Below, piece after piece: positions 6,746-14,328 of a DNA stretch of 14,515 nt; within the stretch, counting starts at the first letter, position 1; the number at the start of each line of letters is the position of its first letter. The notes beneath the pieces were generated by a model, which saw only the letters and a program-made list of their open reading frames with translations, did not search any database and was not told the origin of the DNA. The stretch is from the NCBI GenBank assembly GCA_964625525.1, contig CAZVEE010000089.1, positions 1 through 14,515 on the forward strand. Reading direction: 5' to 3'. Source of the DNA: CAZVEE01 sp964625525. Lineage in GTDB: Bacteria > Pseudomonadota > Alphaproteobacteria > JAJFIK01. Made by a program: the position numbers and the translations under genes.

Positions 6746-7228
6746 TCAATCGAGCACGCCCGGCCAGTTGGCATCGGCCTTGGCAATATTGCCCGGGACA
6801 TCGCGCTGCCAGCGGCGCTGGACGCTCGCGCTGACATTCAGATAGAGCGTGCCTTCATGCAGGGACCAGACTTCCGGATCGCCTTCCGCCAAGCCGCCGC
6901 GCGAGACTGCATAGGCGCAATAGCCGCCATAGGCCGGGCGATATTTGTCGGGGTCGGCCAGGAAGAGGTCAAGATTTTCCTGGCTGGCGAAGCGCCAGGT
7001 CGCGCCCTTGTACTCGGTCGTGAACGCGTCGTCGCCCATCACCGGGCCGCCGTCCTGATGGTAGGACACGGTGTCATACCCACCCACTGCATGGGTCCAG
7101 CCTTCCGAGAACAGGCCGCCTTCGCGCTGATAGATTTCCGGCGACGCGGCCTGGGCCAGGGTCGCGCTCAAGGTCAAAAAGGCTGCTGCGAGAAAGCCGC
7201 CCAGGGTCGTCTTGAAGACTGCGGACAT
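6746..7228 (-). CDS. Secreted YHS domain-containing protein
   Basis: This 160-residue protein begins with a Sec signal peptide: K6, a hydrophobic core TLGGFLAAAFLTLSATL, and a likely cut after AQA at residue 27. A YHS domain follows (about 45-110), with VGGYDTVSYHQDG (48-60), WRFASQENLDLFLADPDKY (78-96) and GGYCAYAVSRG (101-111). YHS domains are small folds often linked to metal binding; stand-alone periplasmic versions have no firm function. Only one cysteine (C104) is present in the mature part. The C-terminal half, with NVSASVQRRWQRDVPGNIAKADANWP, is typical of this periplasmic group. GAGGGAG upstream supports the start. It lies 127 nt after the MBL-fold gene on the same strand, has its own terminator, and may have its own promoter near the palindrome at 7334-7347. 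Confidence 0.88.
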   Translation of the reverse strand: MSAVFKTTLGGFLAAAFLTLSATLAQAASPEIYQREGGLFSEGWTHAVGGYDTVSYHQDGGPVMGDDAFTTEYKGATWRFASQENLDLFLADPDKYRPAYGGYCAYAVSRGGLAEGDPEVWSLHEGTLYLNVSASVQRRWQRDVPGNIAKADANWPGVLD

Positions 7229-7333
7229 TGGAGTGTCTCCCTCTCAAAGTTGGTCCCGCCGTGACGACCGGGACATGGGGGTGTCCTACCCGGGATCCAG
7301 GCCCCGTGCATCACACAACCGCGCGAGGAAGTC

Positions 7334-7351
7334 TCACTGAACAGTGAACAG
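7334..7351. promoter_or_regulatory. Operator-like palindrome with an overlapping tandem heptamer, upstream of the YHS gene
   Basis: TCACTG AA CAGTGA (7334-7347) is a perfect 6+6 dyad. The heptamer TGAACAG occurs twice in a row (7338-7344 and 7345-7351). The site lies about 105 nt before the YHS start and just after the MBL-gene stop, the position and size of a dimeric-repressor operator. No regulator gene is in the window and function is unproven. The rest of this gap (7229-7333) shows only a weak GGACA/TGTCC hairpin. Confidence 0.35.
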
Positions 7352-7355
7352 AGTG

Positions 7356-8348
7356 TTATGATGAACCGCGCGTCGTCCGCTGGGCCGAGGCCATTTCGGC
7401 CATAAGCGAGAACAGGGTTGCCGGATCAGCAGCCGTGGGATTGTCCGTGTAGGTGCGGTACAGCGTAACCACATTCACCGCCACCCGTTCCGCATCAAGC
7501 CACTGTGCATAGTCGCCGAGCGCGATATCATGGGCAGCTTCCTTGGCCGACAGGCCCGCGTTGAAGCGGCCGCGTGCTTCATTGTCGAGAAACACCAGGT
7601 AATCCCGCATGCGCCGCACGCCAGCTTTATCCGTAATTGGACCATGACCGGGAACGATCACATCCACATCCATGGCCAGGATCCGCTCGCATGCGGCGAT
7701 CCAGTTGCTTACGGGACCCGCCCACATGACCGGTGTGCCGTCGGCAAAGATAATGTCGCCCGTGTAGACAACGCGGTCGGACGGCACATGCACGAGCGTG
7801 TCACCGCGCGTATGGGCCGGGCCTACCTCGATCAAGTGCACGGCCTTGTCGCCCACCATCAGGGTCAAGTCACCCGAGAAGGTTCGTGTGGGAAGCTTCA
7901 GCTCAATGCCCTCAAAGTGGAACTGGCCGAAGCACGCCAGGAAATAGGCGCCGAGCTCACCCATATTGGGCGCTTCTTTCACCATGAAGGCGAGAAGGTC
8001 CGGCGGCGCCTCGGTCATCTCCGCGGCCGTGGCCTCCGTTGCAATGATTTCGGCATTGGTGACAAGCCGGTTGCCAAAAGTATGGTCGCCATTGGCGTGG
8101 GTGTTGACGAGATAGGTCAGGTCACCGGGTTTCAGCCGCGTGGCCTCGCGGATGGCGTCGAGCATTTCGCCGGTGAGCATCTCGTCGAACAGGGTATCGA
8201 TCAGGAGCGACTCCGCGCCATCAATGACGAGCCCCGCATTGCTCCACCCCCAGCCGCCATCGGGCTGAAGATAGGCCCATGCTCCTGATCCCGAGCCGTC
8301 GCCAGTGCCCAAGTCGTGCAAGCCTTTGGTGTATTCCCAGCGCCCCAT
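7356..8348 (-). CDS. MBL-fold metallo-hydrolase with a variant HANGDH metal motif
   Basis: This 330-residue cytosolic protein has the metallo-beta-lactamase fold and no signal peptide. Metal-site residues visible are H84, D88 and H89 in HANGDH, then H179 (GPAHTRGD), D198 (YTGDIIF) and H235 (VPGHG). The usual motif is HxHxDH, so the second histidine is replaced by N86. The variant THANGDHTFGN occurs in a known branch of hydrolases, so the gene is probably functional, but the first metal site should be altered. The substrate is unknown; the fold includes lactonases, thioesterases, glyoxalase II and others. The C-terminal third (about 250-330) is helical, and the DAERVAVNVVTLYR segment may help dimerise or bind substrate. 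GGGAGG 6 nt upstream (8355-8360) supports the start. The neighbouring M20 gene is 158 nt upstream on the same strand. Confidence 0.9.
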   Translation of the reverse strand: MGRWEYTKGLHDLGTGDGSGSGAWAYLQPDGGWGWSNAGLVIDGAESLLIDTLFDEMLTGEMLDAIREATRLKPGDLTYLVNTHANGDHTFGNRLVTNAEIIATEATAAEMTEAPPDLLAFMVKEAPNMGELGAYFLACFGQFHFEGIELKLPTRTFSGDLTLMVGDKAVHLIEVGPAHTRGDTLVHVPSDRVVYTGDIIFADGTPVMWAGPVSNWIAACERILAMDVDVIVPGHGPITDKAGVRRMRDYLVFLDNEARGRFNAGLSAKEAAHDIALGDYAQWLDAERVAVNVVTLYRTYTDNPTAADPATLFSLMAEMASAQRTTRGSS

Positions 8349-8381
8349 AGCGCGCCTCCCATCCGGTTTAGGCGGGGCGGC

Positions 8382-8418
8382 GATGATCCCGTCACGGATG
8401 ACCCGGCAGGATCATCCG
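8382..8418. repeat. Two overlapping, mutually exclusive inverted repeats upstream of the MBL-fold gene
   Basis: GATGATCC (8382-8389) pairs with GGATCATC (8409-8416), while CGGATGA (8395-8401) pairs with TCATCCG (8412-8418). Both use the same right arm, so only one fold can form. The block lies 34-70 nt before the MBL-fold start and could be a regulator site or a leader switch; neither is shown. No gene is seen in the rest of 8349-8506. Confidence 0.4.
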
Positions 8419-8506
8419 TTGTGCGAGCGCGCCCTAAGCCCTTGACCTTTCGGATAGGATGCCCGGGCGAGGACACCTCTGGCAAGAGGGGGCCATGACA
8501 GCGGCG

Positions 8507-9937
8507 TCAGTTGGAGAGCGCCTCTAGAATGCGCGCCCAGCTGCGCGTGCCACGATGGAAGCTGGCCACATCATATTTCTCGTTGGGGCTGTGAATGCGG
8601 TCGTCGTCAAGCGCAAAACCCACCAGCAGGCTGTCCATGCCCAGAAGCCGCTTCATGGAGCCCACCACGGGAATCGAGCCCCCGCAGCCAATCAGCGCCG
8701 TTTCGGTGCCGAATTCCTGGGTGAGCGCTGCACACACCTTGTCCAGGTGCGGATTGTCCGTGTCGACGGCAAGCGCGGGGCTGGCGCCGTGCTTGTGAAA
8801 GTTGACCGTGCAATCGGCGGGCAAGTGGGCCCGCACGAAGGCGCGGAAGGCCTCTTGGATGGCGTGGGGGTCTTGTTCGCTGACCAGACGGAAGGAGATT
8901 TTGGCAGAGGCCTCAGCCGGGATCAGGGTCTTAAACCCGTCCTTGGTGTAACCGCCGACAATACCGTTCACGTCGCAGGTGGGCCGGGTCCAGACCTGTT
9001 CCAGGTGGCTGCGTCCCGCCTCGCCAGCGGCCTGGGTCAGGCCCACGGGACCCAGGAAGTCCTGGGCGGTCTGGCCAAGCTTGGCCCATTGGGTTTTGAG
9101 GGCGTCAGGCGTTTCGGCGACACCGTCGTAAAAGCCCGGGATTTGGATGCGGCCGTCCGGGCCATGCAGCGCCGCCACGATGCGCCCGAGCACGTGGATG
9201 GGATTGAGGGCGGCACCGCCGTAAAGACCCGAATGCAGGTCCCGCGCCGGGCCGCGCACGGTGATCTCTTCAGCCAGCATGCCGCGCAGCATGGTGGTAA
9301 CGGCGGGCGTGCGTGTATCCCACATCCCGGTGTCACAGATCAGCGCCACGTCGGCGCGCAGCTCCTCCGCATACTGCTTAAGAAAGGGATCGAGATTGGC
9401 GCTGCCGCTTTCTTCCTCGCCTTCAAGCAGGATAGTGACCGGCACCGGCAGGTCCCCCGTGGCACTGATCCAGGCACGACAGGCCTCAATGAAGGTCATG
9501 AGCTGACCTTTGTCATCGGAAGCGCCACGGGCGCGGATTTCCTGGCGCCCGCTTGCGCCTTGTGTCAGCACCGGCTCGAAAGCGGGGCTGGTCCAGAGGT
9601 TTTCCGGGTCCGCGGGCTGCACGTCGTAATGGCCGTAAAACAGCACATGGGGCCCCTGCGGCGTGCCCGAGCGCGGACGCCAATGGGCGACCACCATGGG
9701 CTGGCCCGCGGTCGGGGCCACGCGCGCTTCGAAGCCAAGGTCGGCCAGATCCCGGGCGAGCCATTCGGCCGCCCGCTGACAATCGTCCTGAAAGGCCGGG
9801 TCGGTGGACACGCTCGGGATGCGCAGCAGATCGAACAGGCGTTCCAGACTGCGCTTCTGGGCGCCATCGATGCCGGTGAGAACGGTGTCGAGAGAGTTAC
9901 TGAACTGATTGATCATGCGCTCGATCCTGTCGGTCAT
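8507..9937 (-). CDS. M20 family metallopeptidase (dipeptidase, carnosinase/CPG2-like)
   Basis: This 476-residue enzyme is a di-zinc M20 peptidase that should release amino acids from dipeptides in the cytosol; no signal peptide is present. The metal and catalytic residues are all visible by comparison with the family: H103 and D105 in GHYDVQP, the bridging aspartate D141 in GASDDKGQ, the catalytic base and metal ligand E175/E176 in EGEEESGS, D202 in CDTGMW, and H449 in RIHSPNEK. A dimerisation (lid) domain lies about 218-385, with DLHSGLYGG (233-241). The pattern GHYDVQPADPENLW is typical of M20 dipeptidases annotated broadly in proteobacteria. AAGGA 7 nt before the ATG (9945-9949) supports the start. 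It is divergent from the TonB receptor, so a shared role in peptide uptake is possible but unproven. Confidence 0.94.
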   Translation of the reverse strand: MTDRIERMINQFSNSLDTVLTGIDGAQKRSLERLFDLLRIPSVSTDPAFQDDCQRAAEWLARDLADLGFEARVAPTAGQPMVVAHWRPRSGTPQGPHVLFYGHYDVQPADPENLWTSPAFEPVLTQGASGRQEIRARGASDDKGQLMTFIEACRAWISATGDLPVPVTILLEGEEESGSANLDPFLKQYAEELRADVALICDTGMWDTRTPAVTTMLRGMLAEEITVRGPARDLHSGLYGGAALNPIHVLGRIVAALHGPDGRIQIPGFYDGVAETPDALKTQWAKLGQTAQDFLGPVGLTQAAGEAGRSHLEQVWTRPTCDVNGIVGGYTKDGFKTLIPAEASAKISFRLVSEQDPHAIQEAFRAFVRAHLPADCTVNFHKHGASPALAVDTDNPHLDKVCAALTQEFGTETALIGCGGSIPVVGSMKRLLGMDSLLVGFALDDDRIHSPNEKYDVASFHRGTRSWARILEALSN

Positions 9938-10331
9938 GAGGTGGTCCTTGGGGCGCGGGGGGCGCGGGGGCTGAGCCAGGTATCCTGACGCCAGGCTTCG
10001 TGAAAGATGAGTATGCCCGCACTATGCCACGCTCCGGTGGAAAACGGGCCCATAATGATGACGCGCGCGCCAACCCTGGGTCAGGTCCGGGCCTTGGGCA
10101 CCCGTTCCCAGCTGGGTCTTAGATCGAAAGTGTTGTCCATCCGCACCATGGCTCTCTTGAGTGCAGCCGCCCGTCTCCGCGTGGCTCTCTGCCGCTTTCC
10201 GCTCATTGCTTGTGGCACTAATGTGTCAATACAGGTCACAGGCAACGCCGCAGGCGGCGGGCCGAGCGCATGGGGACCTGCGCGCGCTCAGGACAGTGAA
10301 CACCAAACAGACACCGAGTCGGGGGGACAAT
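9938..10331. other. Divergent intergenic region between the M20 peptidase and the TonB receptor
   Basis: These 394 bp must hold promoters for both divergent genes. Visible items are a perfect tandem duplication of GGGGCGCGG (9950-9958 and 9959-9967) followed by more G, and a small CGCCG/CGGCG hairpin near 10246-10259. TTGCTT (10206-10211) is a possible -35 for the receptor, but no convincing -10 follows at the right distance. Frames open across the region on the plus strand do not look like proteins. GGGGGGA (10321-10327) is the likely ribosome site of the receptor. Confidence 0.5.
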
Positions 10332-13109
10332 ATGAAATCGAATGCCACGCGCACGCTCTTTCTGTCGGGACTATTGGCCACCAGCAGCCTTGTCGTCCCG
10401 TCCCTGGCGGTAGCGCAGGATGTGACGGCGGATGACAGCGACCGCGAAGTCATCGTCGTGACGGTTGAGCGCCGGGAGCAGAGCATTCAGGACGTGGCCG
10501 GGACCGTGTCCGTGCTCCAGGGCGACGATCTGCGCCGTCTCGGGATCACGAATGTGGAAGACCTGGACCAAAGCGTGCCGGGTCTGTCGATTTCCAACAA
10601 CCAGGGCAATATCGAAGTCTTTATCCGCGGCATCGGGTCGAGCAACAACACCGAGCTTGGGGACCCCGCCGCCGCGACCCACTTGAACGATGTCTATGTG
10701 CCACGCCCGTCCGGCTTCGGCGCCGCGTTCTTCGACATTGAACGGGTTGAGGTGAATATCGGCCCACAAGGGACCTTGCGGGGGCGCAACGCCACGGCCG
10801 GGTCGGTGAACATCATTCCCTGGGCCCCTGGCCTGGGCGTCTGGGATTTCGCCGTGGAAGCCAGCTACGGCAATTTCGACACCTATCAAATCGAAGGTGT
10901 TGCCAATATTCCGATTGGGGACATTTCCGCGCTGCGCATCGCCGGCTTTATGATGGAGCATGACAGCTACTTGACCAATGTCACGCCGAATGCGGACAAG
11001 TTGGGTCTGACGGGCGTGCGGAATTCGGAAGCCGAGGGGATCGACGTGGCCGAAGCCGCCGACGACTTCGGCGTGCGCATCGGCTATCGCATTGAGCCGT
11101 TTGATCGCTTCCGGGCGACGTTCACCTATGACTATGTGGAGCAGAAGGGCACGGGCTATACGGGCGTGAACTTTGCCAATCCTCTGGGCAATGGGGTGCG
11201 TCCGGACGAAATTGACGATCCGCGCGAGGTGTTCGGCCGCTCCACCACTCCAGATGAAGATACCGAACATTGGGGGATCAAAGGCCACTTTGAGTATGAG
11301 ACCGACTGGTTCAACATCGAAGTGATCTCCTCCTACCGAGATCTCGTCTATGATTATGAGTTCGTGACCCCAGCGGGGCCGAACTATCCCGGTGCGCTCG
11401 ACAACCTGATGCCCTTTGGCGAGACGTTCGACAATTTCTCGCGTGTTCGCTTCATTACAGATTCCGAATCCTTCGTGAACGAAGTACGCCTGTTTGCCAA
11501 AGAGGGTGAGCGCCTTTTCTGGACTGTCGGGGCGTTCTACTTCATCGAAGATCAGCGCACCTTCCTGGGCACCACCGGTGACCGCAATCCCTTTTTCCAG
11601 GGCGTTGAGTTCAATCAAACGACGGATACGGAAAGCTATTCCTTCTATGGCGACGCCACTTTCGATGTGACGGATAAGGTCCGTATCACCGGGGGCGTGC
11701 GCTACACCAAGGACGAGAAAGAGCGTTTCGGCGTGAATGCGCGCTACGCTTTTGGCGTGGGTGGGCCGGATTTCTCCTGCTGCTTCATCAACGGCATTGC
11801 GCACGGAACGCAGGGCTTCGAGTTCGCGGGCCTTGATCGCAAGATCATCATCCCGGATCAAAATGCAGACGGTGAGGTGGATGCGGAAGAATCCATCGCT
11901 TTCTTCTTTGATGGGATCCGTAATTTCGGTAAGCGAGACGGTTTCGACGATGTGTTCCCGGGCGGCCGGCAGATCCAAGATGCAATTCCGAACCCGGCCG
12001 ATCGGGCACCATGCGTTGGGAGTTTTGCCTTTGTAGGCAGCTGCGGCAACTTCGTGCCGGAGTTTGATGGGGTGGTGGACTTCTCCCTGGCGCCGTTCAA
12101 CTCTTCCTTTGCGCCGCAGAGTGGTCGGTTGGAGAACGATTTCGTCGATTGGCGGGCTCGTTTGGAATATGATGTGACGCCGGATCACTTGCTCTATGCC
12201 CTGGTGGCGACGGGGAACAAGTCCGGTGGTTTCAACGACAACATCGAAGGCACACAAGGCCTGGGCGTGTCGAACCCGGCCCAGAACGCGCCGGTTGCCT
12301 TTAATACCGATACGCTGGCCCCGACCTATGACCCGGAGAAGGTTACGCTCTACGAGATCGGGAGTAAGAACGAATTCGATGTGGGCGACGTAACCGTGCT
12401 GCTCAATGCCAGCGGCTTCTATTATGACTATACTGATCTTCAGCTCACGACACTGACCTCGACGGCCCAGATCCTTCAGTTTGAAGGCGTGCCGGGCGAC
12501 GAGGTCCCGGATGCGTTGGCCGGCAATGTGGTGGCCTTCACGTTCAATGCCGCCAATGCCGAGATCTACGGCGCCCAGATCGAGGCGGGCCTGCGCTTGC
12601 CGGGCAACTGGAACATTGACACCACGCTGTTGTTCCTGGAAACCGAGATCGTCGACTCCATCGCGATTCAGGACAGCCGGTTCCAGGCGGACGTGGCGCC
12701 GGAAGAAGCAGTGAACCAGTCCATTGAGGGGAATGAACTGCCGCGCACGCCCGACATTCAGTTCAACGGCTCACTCTCGAAGGTCTGGGACATCGCGTAT
12801 GGTCAGCTCGATATGATCTGGTCCTTCGGCTATCGGTCGTCTCAGCACCTGACCATCTTCAATGGGATCGATTATCAGAACCCGGATAACCCTCGCCTGC
12901 GCCTTGATGACGAGGTGGACGGGTACTGGACCGTGGATGCCGGTGCTGGCTTCTCTTATGGCGATGACGACTCGTTCCGGCTGGAAGTTTTCGTGAACAA
13001 TCTGACGAACCAAGCCCAGGAACAGGGGATTATCATCACCCAGTTCGACAACACCCGCTTCTTCAATCGGCCCCGCACCTATGGGGCGCGGATCCGGTCG
13101 CGGTTCTGA
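10332..13109 (+). CDS. TonB-dependent outer-membrane receptor
   Basis: This 925-residue receptor imports a ligand too large or rare for porins, using TonB-ExbBD energy. The start at 10332 gives a signal peptide (MKSNATRTLFLSGLLATSSL, cut near AVAQ/D29), and the G-rich site just upstream fits. Frames open to 10161 would add 57 residues unlike a signal. The TonB box is near EVIVVTVERRE (39-49). The plug (about 52-165) has SIQDVAGTVSVLQGDDL, VEDLDQSVPGLSI, GPQGTLRGRNATAGSVN. The barrel carries VRYTKDEK, LYALVATGNKSGGFN, and a terminal GARIRSRF ending in Phe, the usual outer-membrane assembly signal. An extended loop region (about 470-600) holds C483, C484, C561, C571 and an EF-hand-like loop at 509-520. 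Ligand unknown; the sequence type is common in Sphingomonas/Hyphomonadaceae-like bacteria. Confidence 0.95.
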   Translation: MKSNATRTLFLSGLLATSSLVVPSLAVAQDVTADDSDREVIVVTVERREQSIQDVAGTVSVLQGDDLRRLGITNVEDLDQSVPGLSISNNQGNIEVFIRGIGSSNNTELGDPAAATHLNDVYVPRPSGFGAAFFDIERVEVNIGPQGTLRGRNATAGSVNIIPWAPGLGVWDFAVEASYGNFDTYQIEGVANIPIGDISALRIAGFMMEHDSYLTNVTPNADKLGLTGVRNSEAEGIDVAEAADDFGVRIGYRIEPFDRFRATFTYDYVEQKGTGYTGVNFANPLGNGVRPDEIDDPREVFGRSTTPDEDTEHWGIKGHFEYETDWFNIEVISSYRDLVYDYEFVTPAGPNYPGALDNLMPFGETFDNFSRVRFITDSESFVNEVRLFAKEGERLFWTVGAFYFIEDQRTFLGTTGDRNPFFQGVEFNQTTDTESYSFYGDATFDVTDKVRITGGVRYTKDEKERFGVNARYAFGVGGPDFSCCFINGIAHGTQGFEFAGLDRKIIIPDQNADGEVDAEESIAFFFDGIRNFGKRDGFDDVFPGGRQIQDAIPNPADRAPCVGSFAFVGSCGNFVPEFDGVVDFSLAPFNSSFAPQSGRLENDFVDWRARLEYDVTPDHLLYALVATGNKSGGFNDNIEGTQGLGVSNPAQNAPVAFNTDTLAPTYDPEKVTLYEIGSKNEFDVGDVTVLLNASGFYYDYTDLQLTTLTSTAQILQFEGVPGDEVPDALAGNVVAFTFNAANAEIYGAQIEAGLRLPGNWNIDTTLLFLETEIVDSIAIQDSRFQADVAPEEAVNQSIEGNELPRTPDIQFNGSLSKVWDIAYGQLDMIWSFGYRSSQHLTIFNGIDYQNPDNPRLRLDDEVDGYWTVDAGAGFSYGDDDSFRLEVFVNNLTNQAQEQGIIITQFDNTRFFNRPRTYGARIRSRF
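11856..11891 (+). other. EF-hand-like calcium loop inside the TonB receptor
   Basis: Codons 509-520 read DQNADGEVDAEE. This fits the 12-position EF-hand consensus at all key places: D1, N3, D5, G6, a hydrophobic residue V8, D9 and E12. It is in a loop region flanked by cysteines 483-484 and 561/571, probably at the cell surface. Calcium binding is inferred. Confidence 0.55.
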
Positions 13110-13119
13110 TGGGATGAAG

Positions 13120-13154
13120 GGGAGCGGCCCTCGGCGAGCGTCGCTCCCTCCTTT
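13120..13154 (+). terminator. Possible weak terminator after the TonB receptor
   Basis: GGGAGCG (13120-13126) pairs with CGCTCCC (13142-13148), with a small inner CTC/GAG stem. The tail TCCTTTCT is T-rich but broken. It starts 10 nt past the stop codon, so it is placed as a terminator, but its strength is uncertain. Confidence 0.5.
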
Positions 13155-13419
13155 CTGACGAGATCCGCGGCTGTCACAATTGTGTCGTCGTCATTTCAAA
13201 TTTTCATTGTGCCAATTTGGGGCTTGCAGCGGCCCATCAAGACCGACCGCAGTTGAGGCTTGCACTTTTTACGAATCATATTTGAATTGTCACACCTTTG
13301 TGCTACCTCTCTTGGCGCATTACATGACCGCAAGGTCTGTCTGGTCTTGAGTATGTCATGGCTGGTGCCACCAGGTCGTGAAGGGACTGGCGTGCCCACC
13401 GTTTCACAAGGGGGTCACT
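13155..13419 (+). promoter_or_regulatory. AT-richer leader and control region of the RTX gene, with paired candidate operators
   Basis: The gap between the receptor and the RTX gene is 310 bp and its middle (about 13175-13310) is visibly AT-richer than the genes. Two sites share TGTCACA-N(2-4)-TGTG: 13173-13184 (with the perfect dyad CACAATTGTG) and 13288-13302. A 12-bp direct repeat, TTGGGGCTTGCA (13217-13228) and TTGAGGCTTGCA (13253-13264), differs at one base. I do not see a convincing sigma-70 promoter, and no gene is evident. AAGGGGG (13408-13414) is the RTX ribosome site. Confidence 0.4.
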
Positions 13420-14328
13420 ATGGTTAGCTTTATGGGTCCGACGTCGCTGCCTTTCGCGAATGCAGCGCCTCTCTTCAATGTGATCAACACGGCGACGAAT
13501 GCCGCAGACACGATCATCGGCACCTCGGTTGCTGATCTGATCAACGGTCTGAAGGGCGCCGATATCATCCGTGGTCGTCAGGGCGACGATGAACTGCGCG
13601 GCGGCGACGGCAATGATACCATCGAAGGCAATAGCGGCGCCGACAGCATCTTCGGCGGCAATGGCATGGACATGCTCTTTGGCGGTGCCGGTTTCGATGA
13701 TCTGTCCGGCGGTGACGGCAGTGACTTTTTGAGCGGTGACGGCGGCAACGACGAGCTGCGCGGCGGCGACGGCGGCGACACGCTTGACGGCGGCGCCGGC
13801 AATGACATGCTGGGCGGCAATGACGGGGTGGACATTCTGCTCGGCGGGGCCGGTGACGACGATCTGCGGGGCGGCAACGGCGATGACGATCTGGCCGGGG
13901 GCAGCGGCAATGACGTGCTGCGCGGCGGCGACGGCATGGATATCCTGCGGGGTAATCAGGGGGCAGATCAGCTCTTTGGCGGTAATGGCGATGATATCCT
14001 GCGCGGTGGCCGGGACAATGACGACCTGCGCGGGAATAGCGGTTCGGATGTCATCGCGGGCGGTCGCGGCAGTGACGATCTGCGGGGCGGCACCGGCGCG
14101 GATCAATTCGTGTTTGGCGGCAATCTGCAAGACGGCGATGTGGATGCCGACATCATCTACGACTTCGAAGATGGTGTGGACGTCATCAATCTGAACGGTG
14201 GTTTGAGCGTGGTGGGCCCCATCGTGGACGACGCGCAAGGCGATGCCATTGTGACGCTGAGTTCCGGCGACACCATCGAGGTGCGCGGTGTTTCGGCGGC
14301 TGATCTGACCATGGCCGATTTCATCTGA
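13420..14328 (+). CDS. RTX / hemolysin-type calcium-binding protein (beta-roll repeat protein)
   Basis: The start at 13420 follows AAGGGGG by 5 nt, giving 302 residues; a GTG at 13378 would add 14 residues and lacks support. Residues 1-42 form a short head without a Sec signal. Residues 43-231 are 21 uninterrupted nonapeptides of the form GGxGxDxLx, many reading GGxGDDDLR, which fold into a calcium-filled parallel beta-roll. The end (232-302) has the RTX tail pattern ADIIYDFEDGVDVINL, GDAIVTLSSGDTIEVRGV and a closing LTMADFI, expected for type I (ABC transporter) secretion. No toxin, protease or adhesin domain is present, and no secretion ABC transporter, MFP or OMP gene is in the window. A role such as surface layer, matrix or calcium sequestration is inference. 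A strong terminator follows. Family call is certain; function is not. Confidence 0.93.
   Translation: MVSFMGPTSLPFANAAPLFNVINTATNAADTIIGTSVADLINGLKGADIIRGRQGDDELRGGDGNDTIEGNSGADSIFGGNGMDMLFGGAGFDDLSGGDGSDFLSGDGGNDELRGGDGGDTLDGGAGNDMLGGNDGVDILLGGAGDDDLRGGNGDDDLAGGSGNDVLRGGDGMDILRGNQGADQLFGGNGDDILRGGRDNDDLRGNSGSDVIAGGRGSDDLRGGTGADQFVFGGNLQDGDVDADIIYDFEDGVDVINLNGGLSVVGPIVDDAQGDAIVTLSSGDTIEVRGVSAADLTMADFI
13546..14112 (+). repeat. 27-bp degenerate tandem repeat coding the 21 RTX nonapeptides
   Basis: The 21 units are in frame and of constant length (9 codons), with no insertion or deletion. The bases vary while the Gly, Asp and Leu/Ile positions are kept, so the array is old and selected at protein level rather than a fresh DNA expansion. 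GGCGGC, GACGAT and CTGCG recur. Confidence 0.9.

Noticed and set aside
8555..9988. Open plus-strand frame of about 477 codons opposite the M20 peptidase
   Set aside because: Antisense shadow; the minus strand has all M20 catalytic residues in order.
10161..10331. Upstream extension of the TonB receptor frame by 57 codons
   Set aside because: The extra residues do not form a leader. The ATG at 10332 gives a clean Sec signal peptide and is preceded by a G-rich ribosome site.
10007..10435. Plus-strand frame of 142 codons in the M20-receptor gap running into the receptor gene
   Set aside because: It overlaps the receptor signal-peptide coding region in another frame, with no plausible ribosome site or protein-like composition.
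10371..12257. Open minus-strand frame of about 628 codons inside the TonB receptor gene
   Set aside because: It is fully antisense to a receptor gene with clear plug, TonB box and terminal Phe. It has no ribosome site or recognisable domain, and it reflects GC-rich codon use.
13378..13419. GTG start for the RTX protein 14 codons upstream
   Set aside because: The ATG at 13420 has AAGGGGG at 5 nt; the GTG has no such site.
13546..14112. CRISPR array or recent minisatellite
   Set aside because: The repeats are coding, contiguous without spacers, and diverged at DNA level while conserved as Gly/Asp protein repeats.
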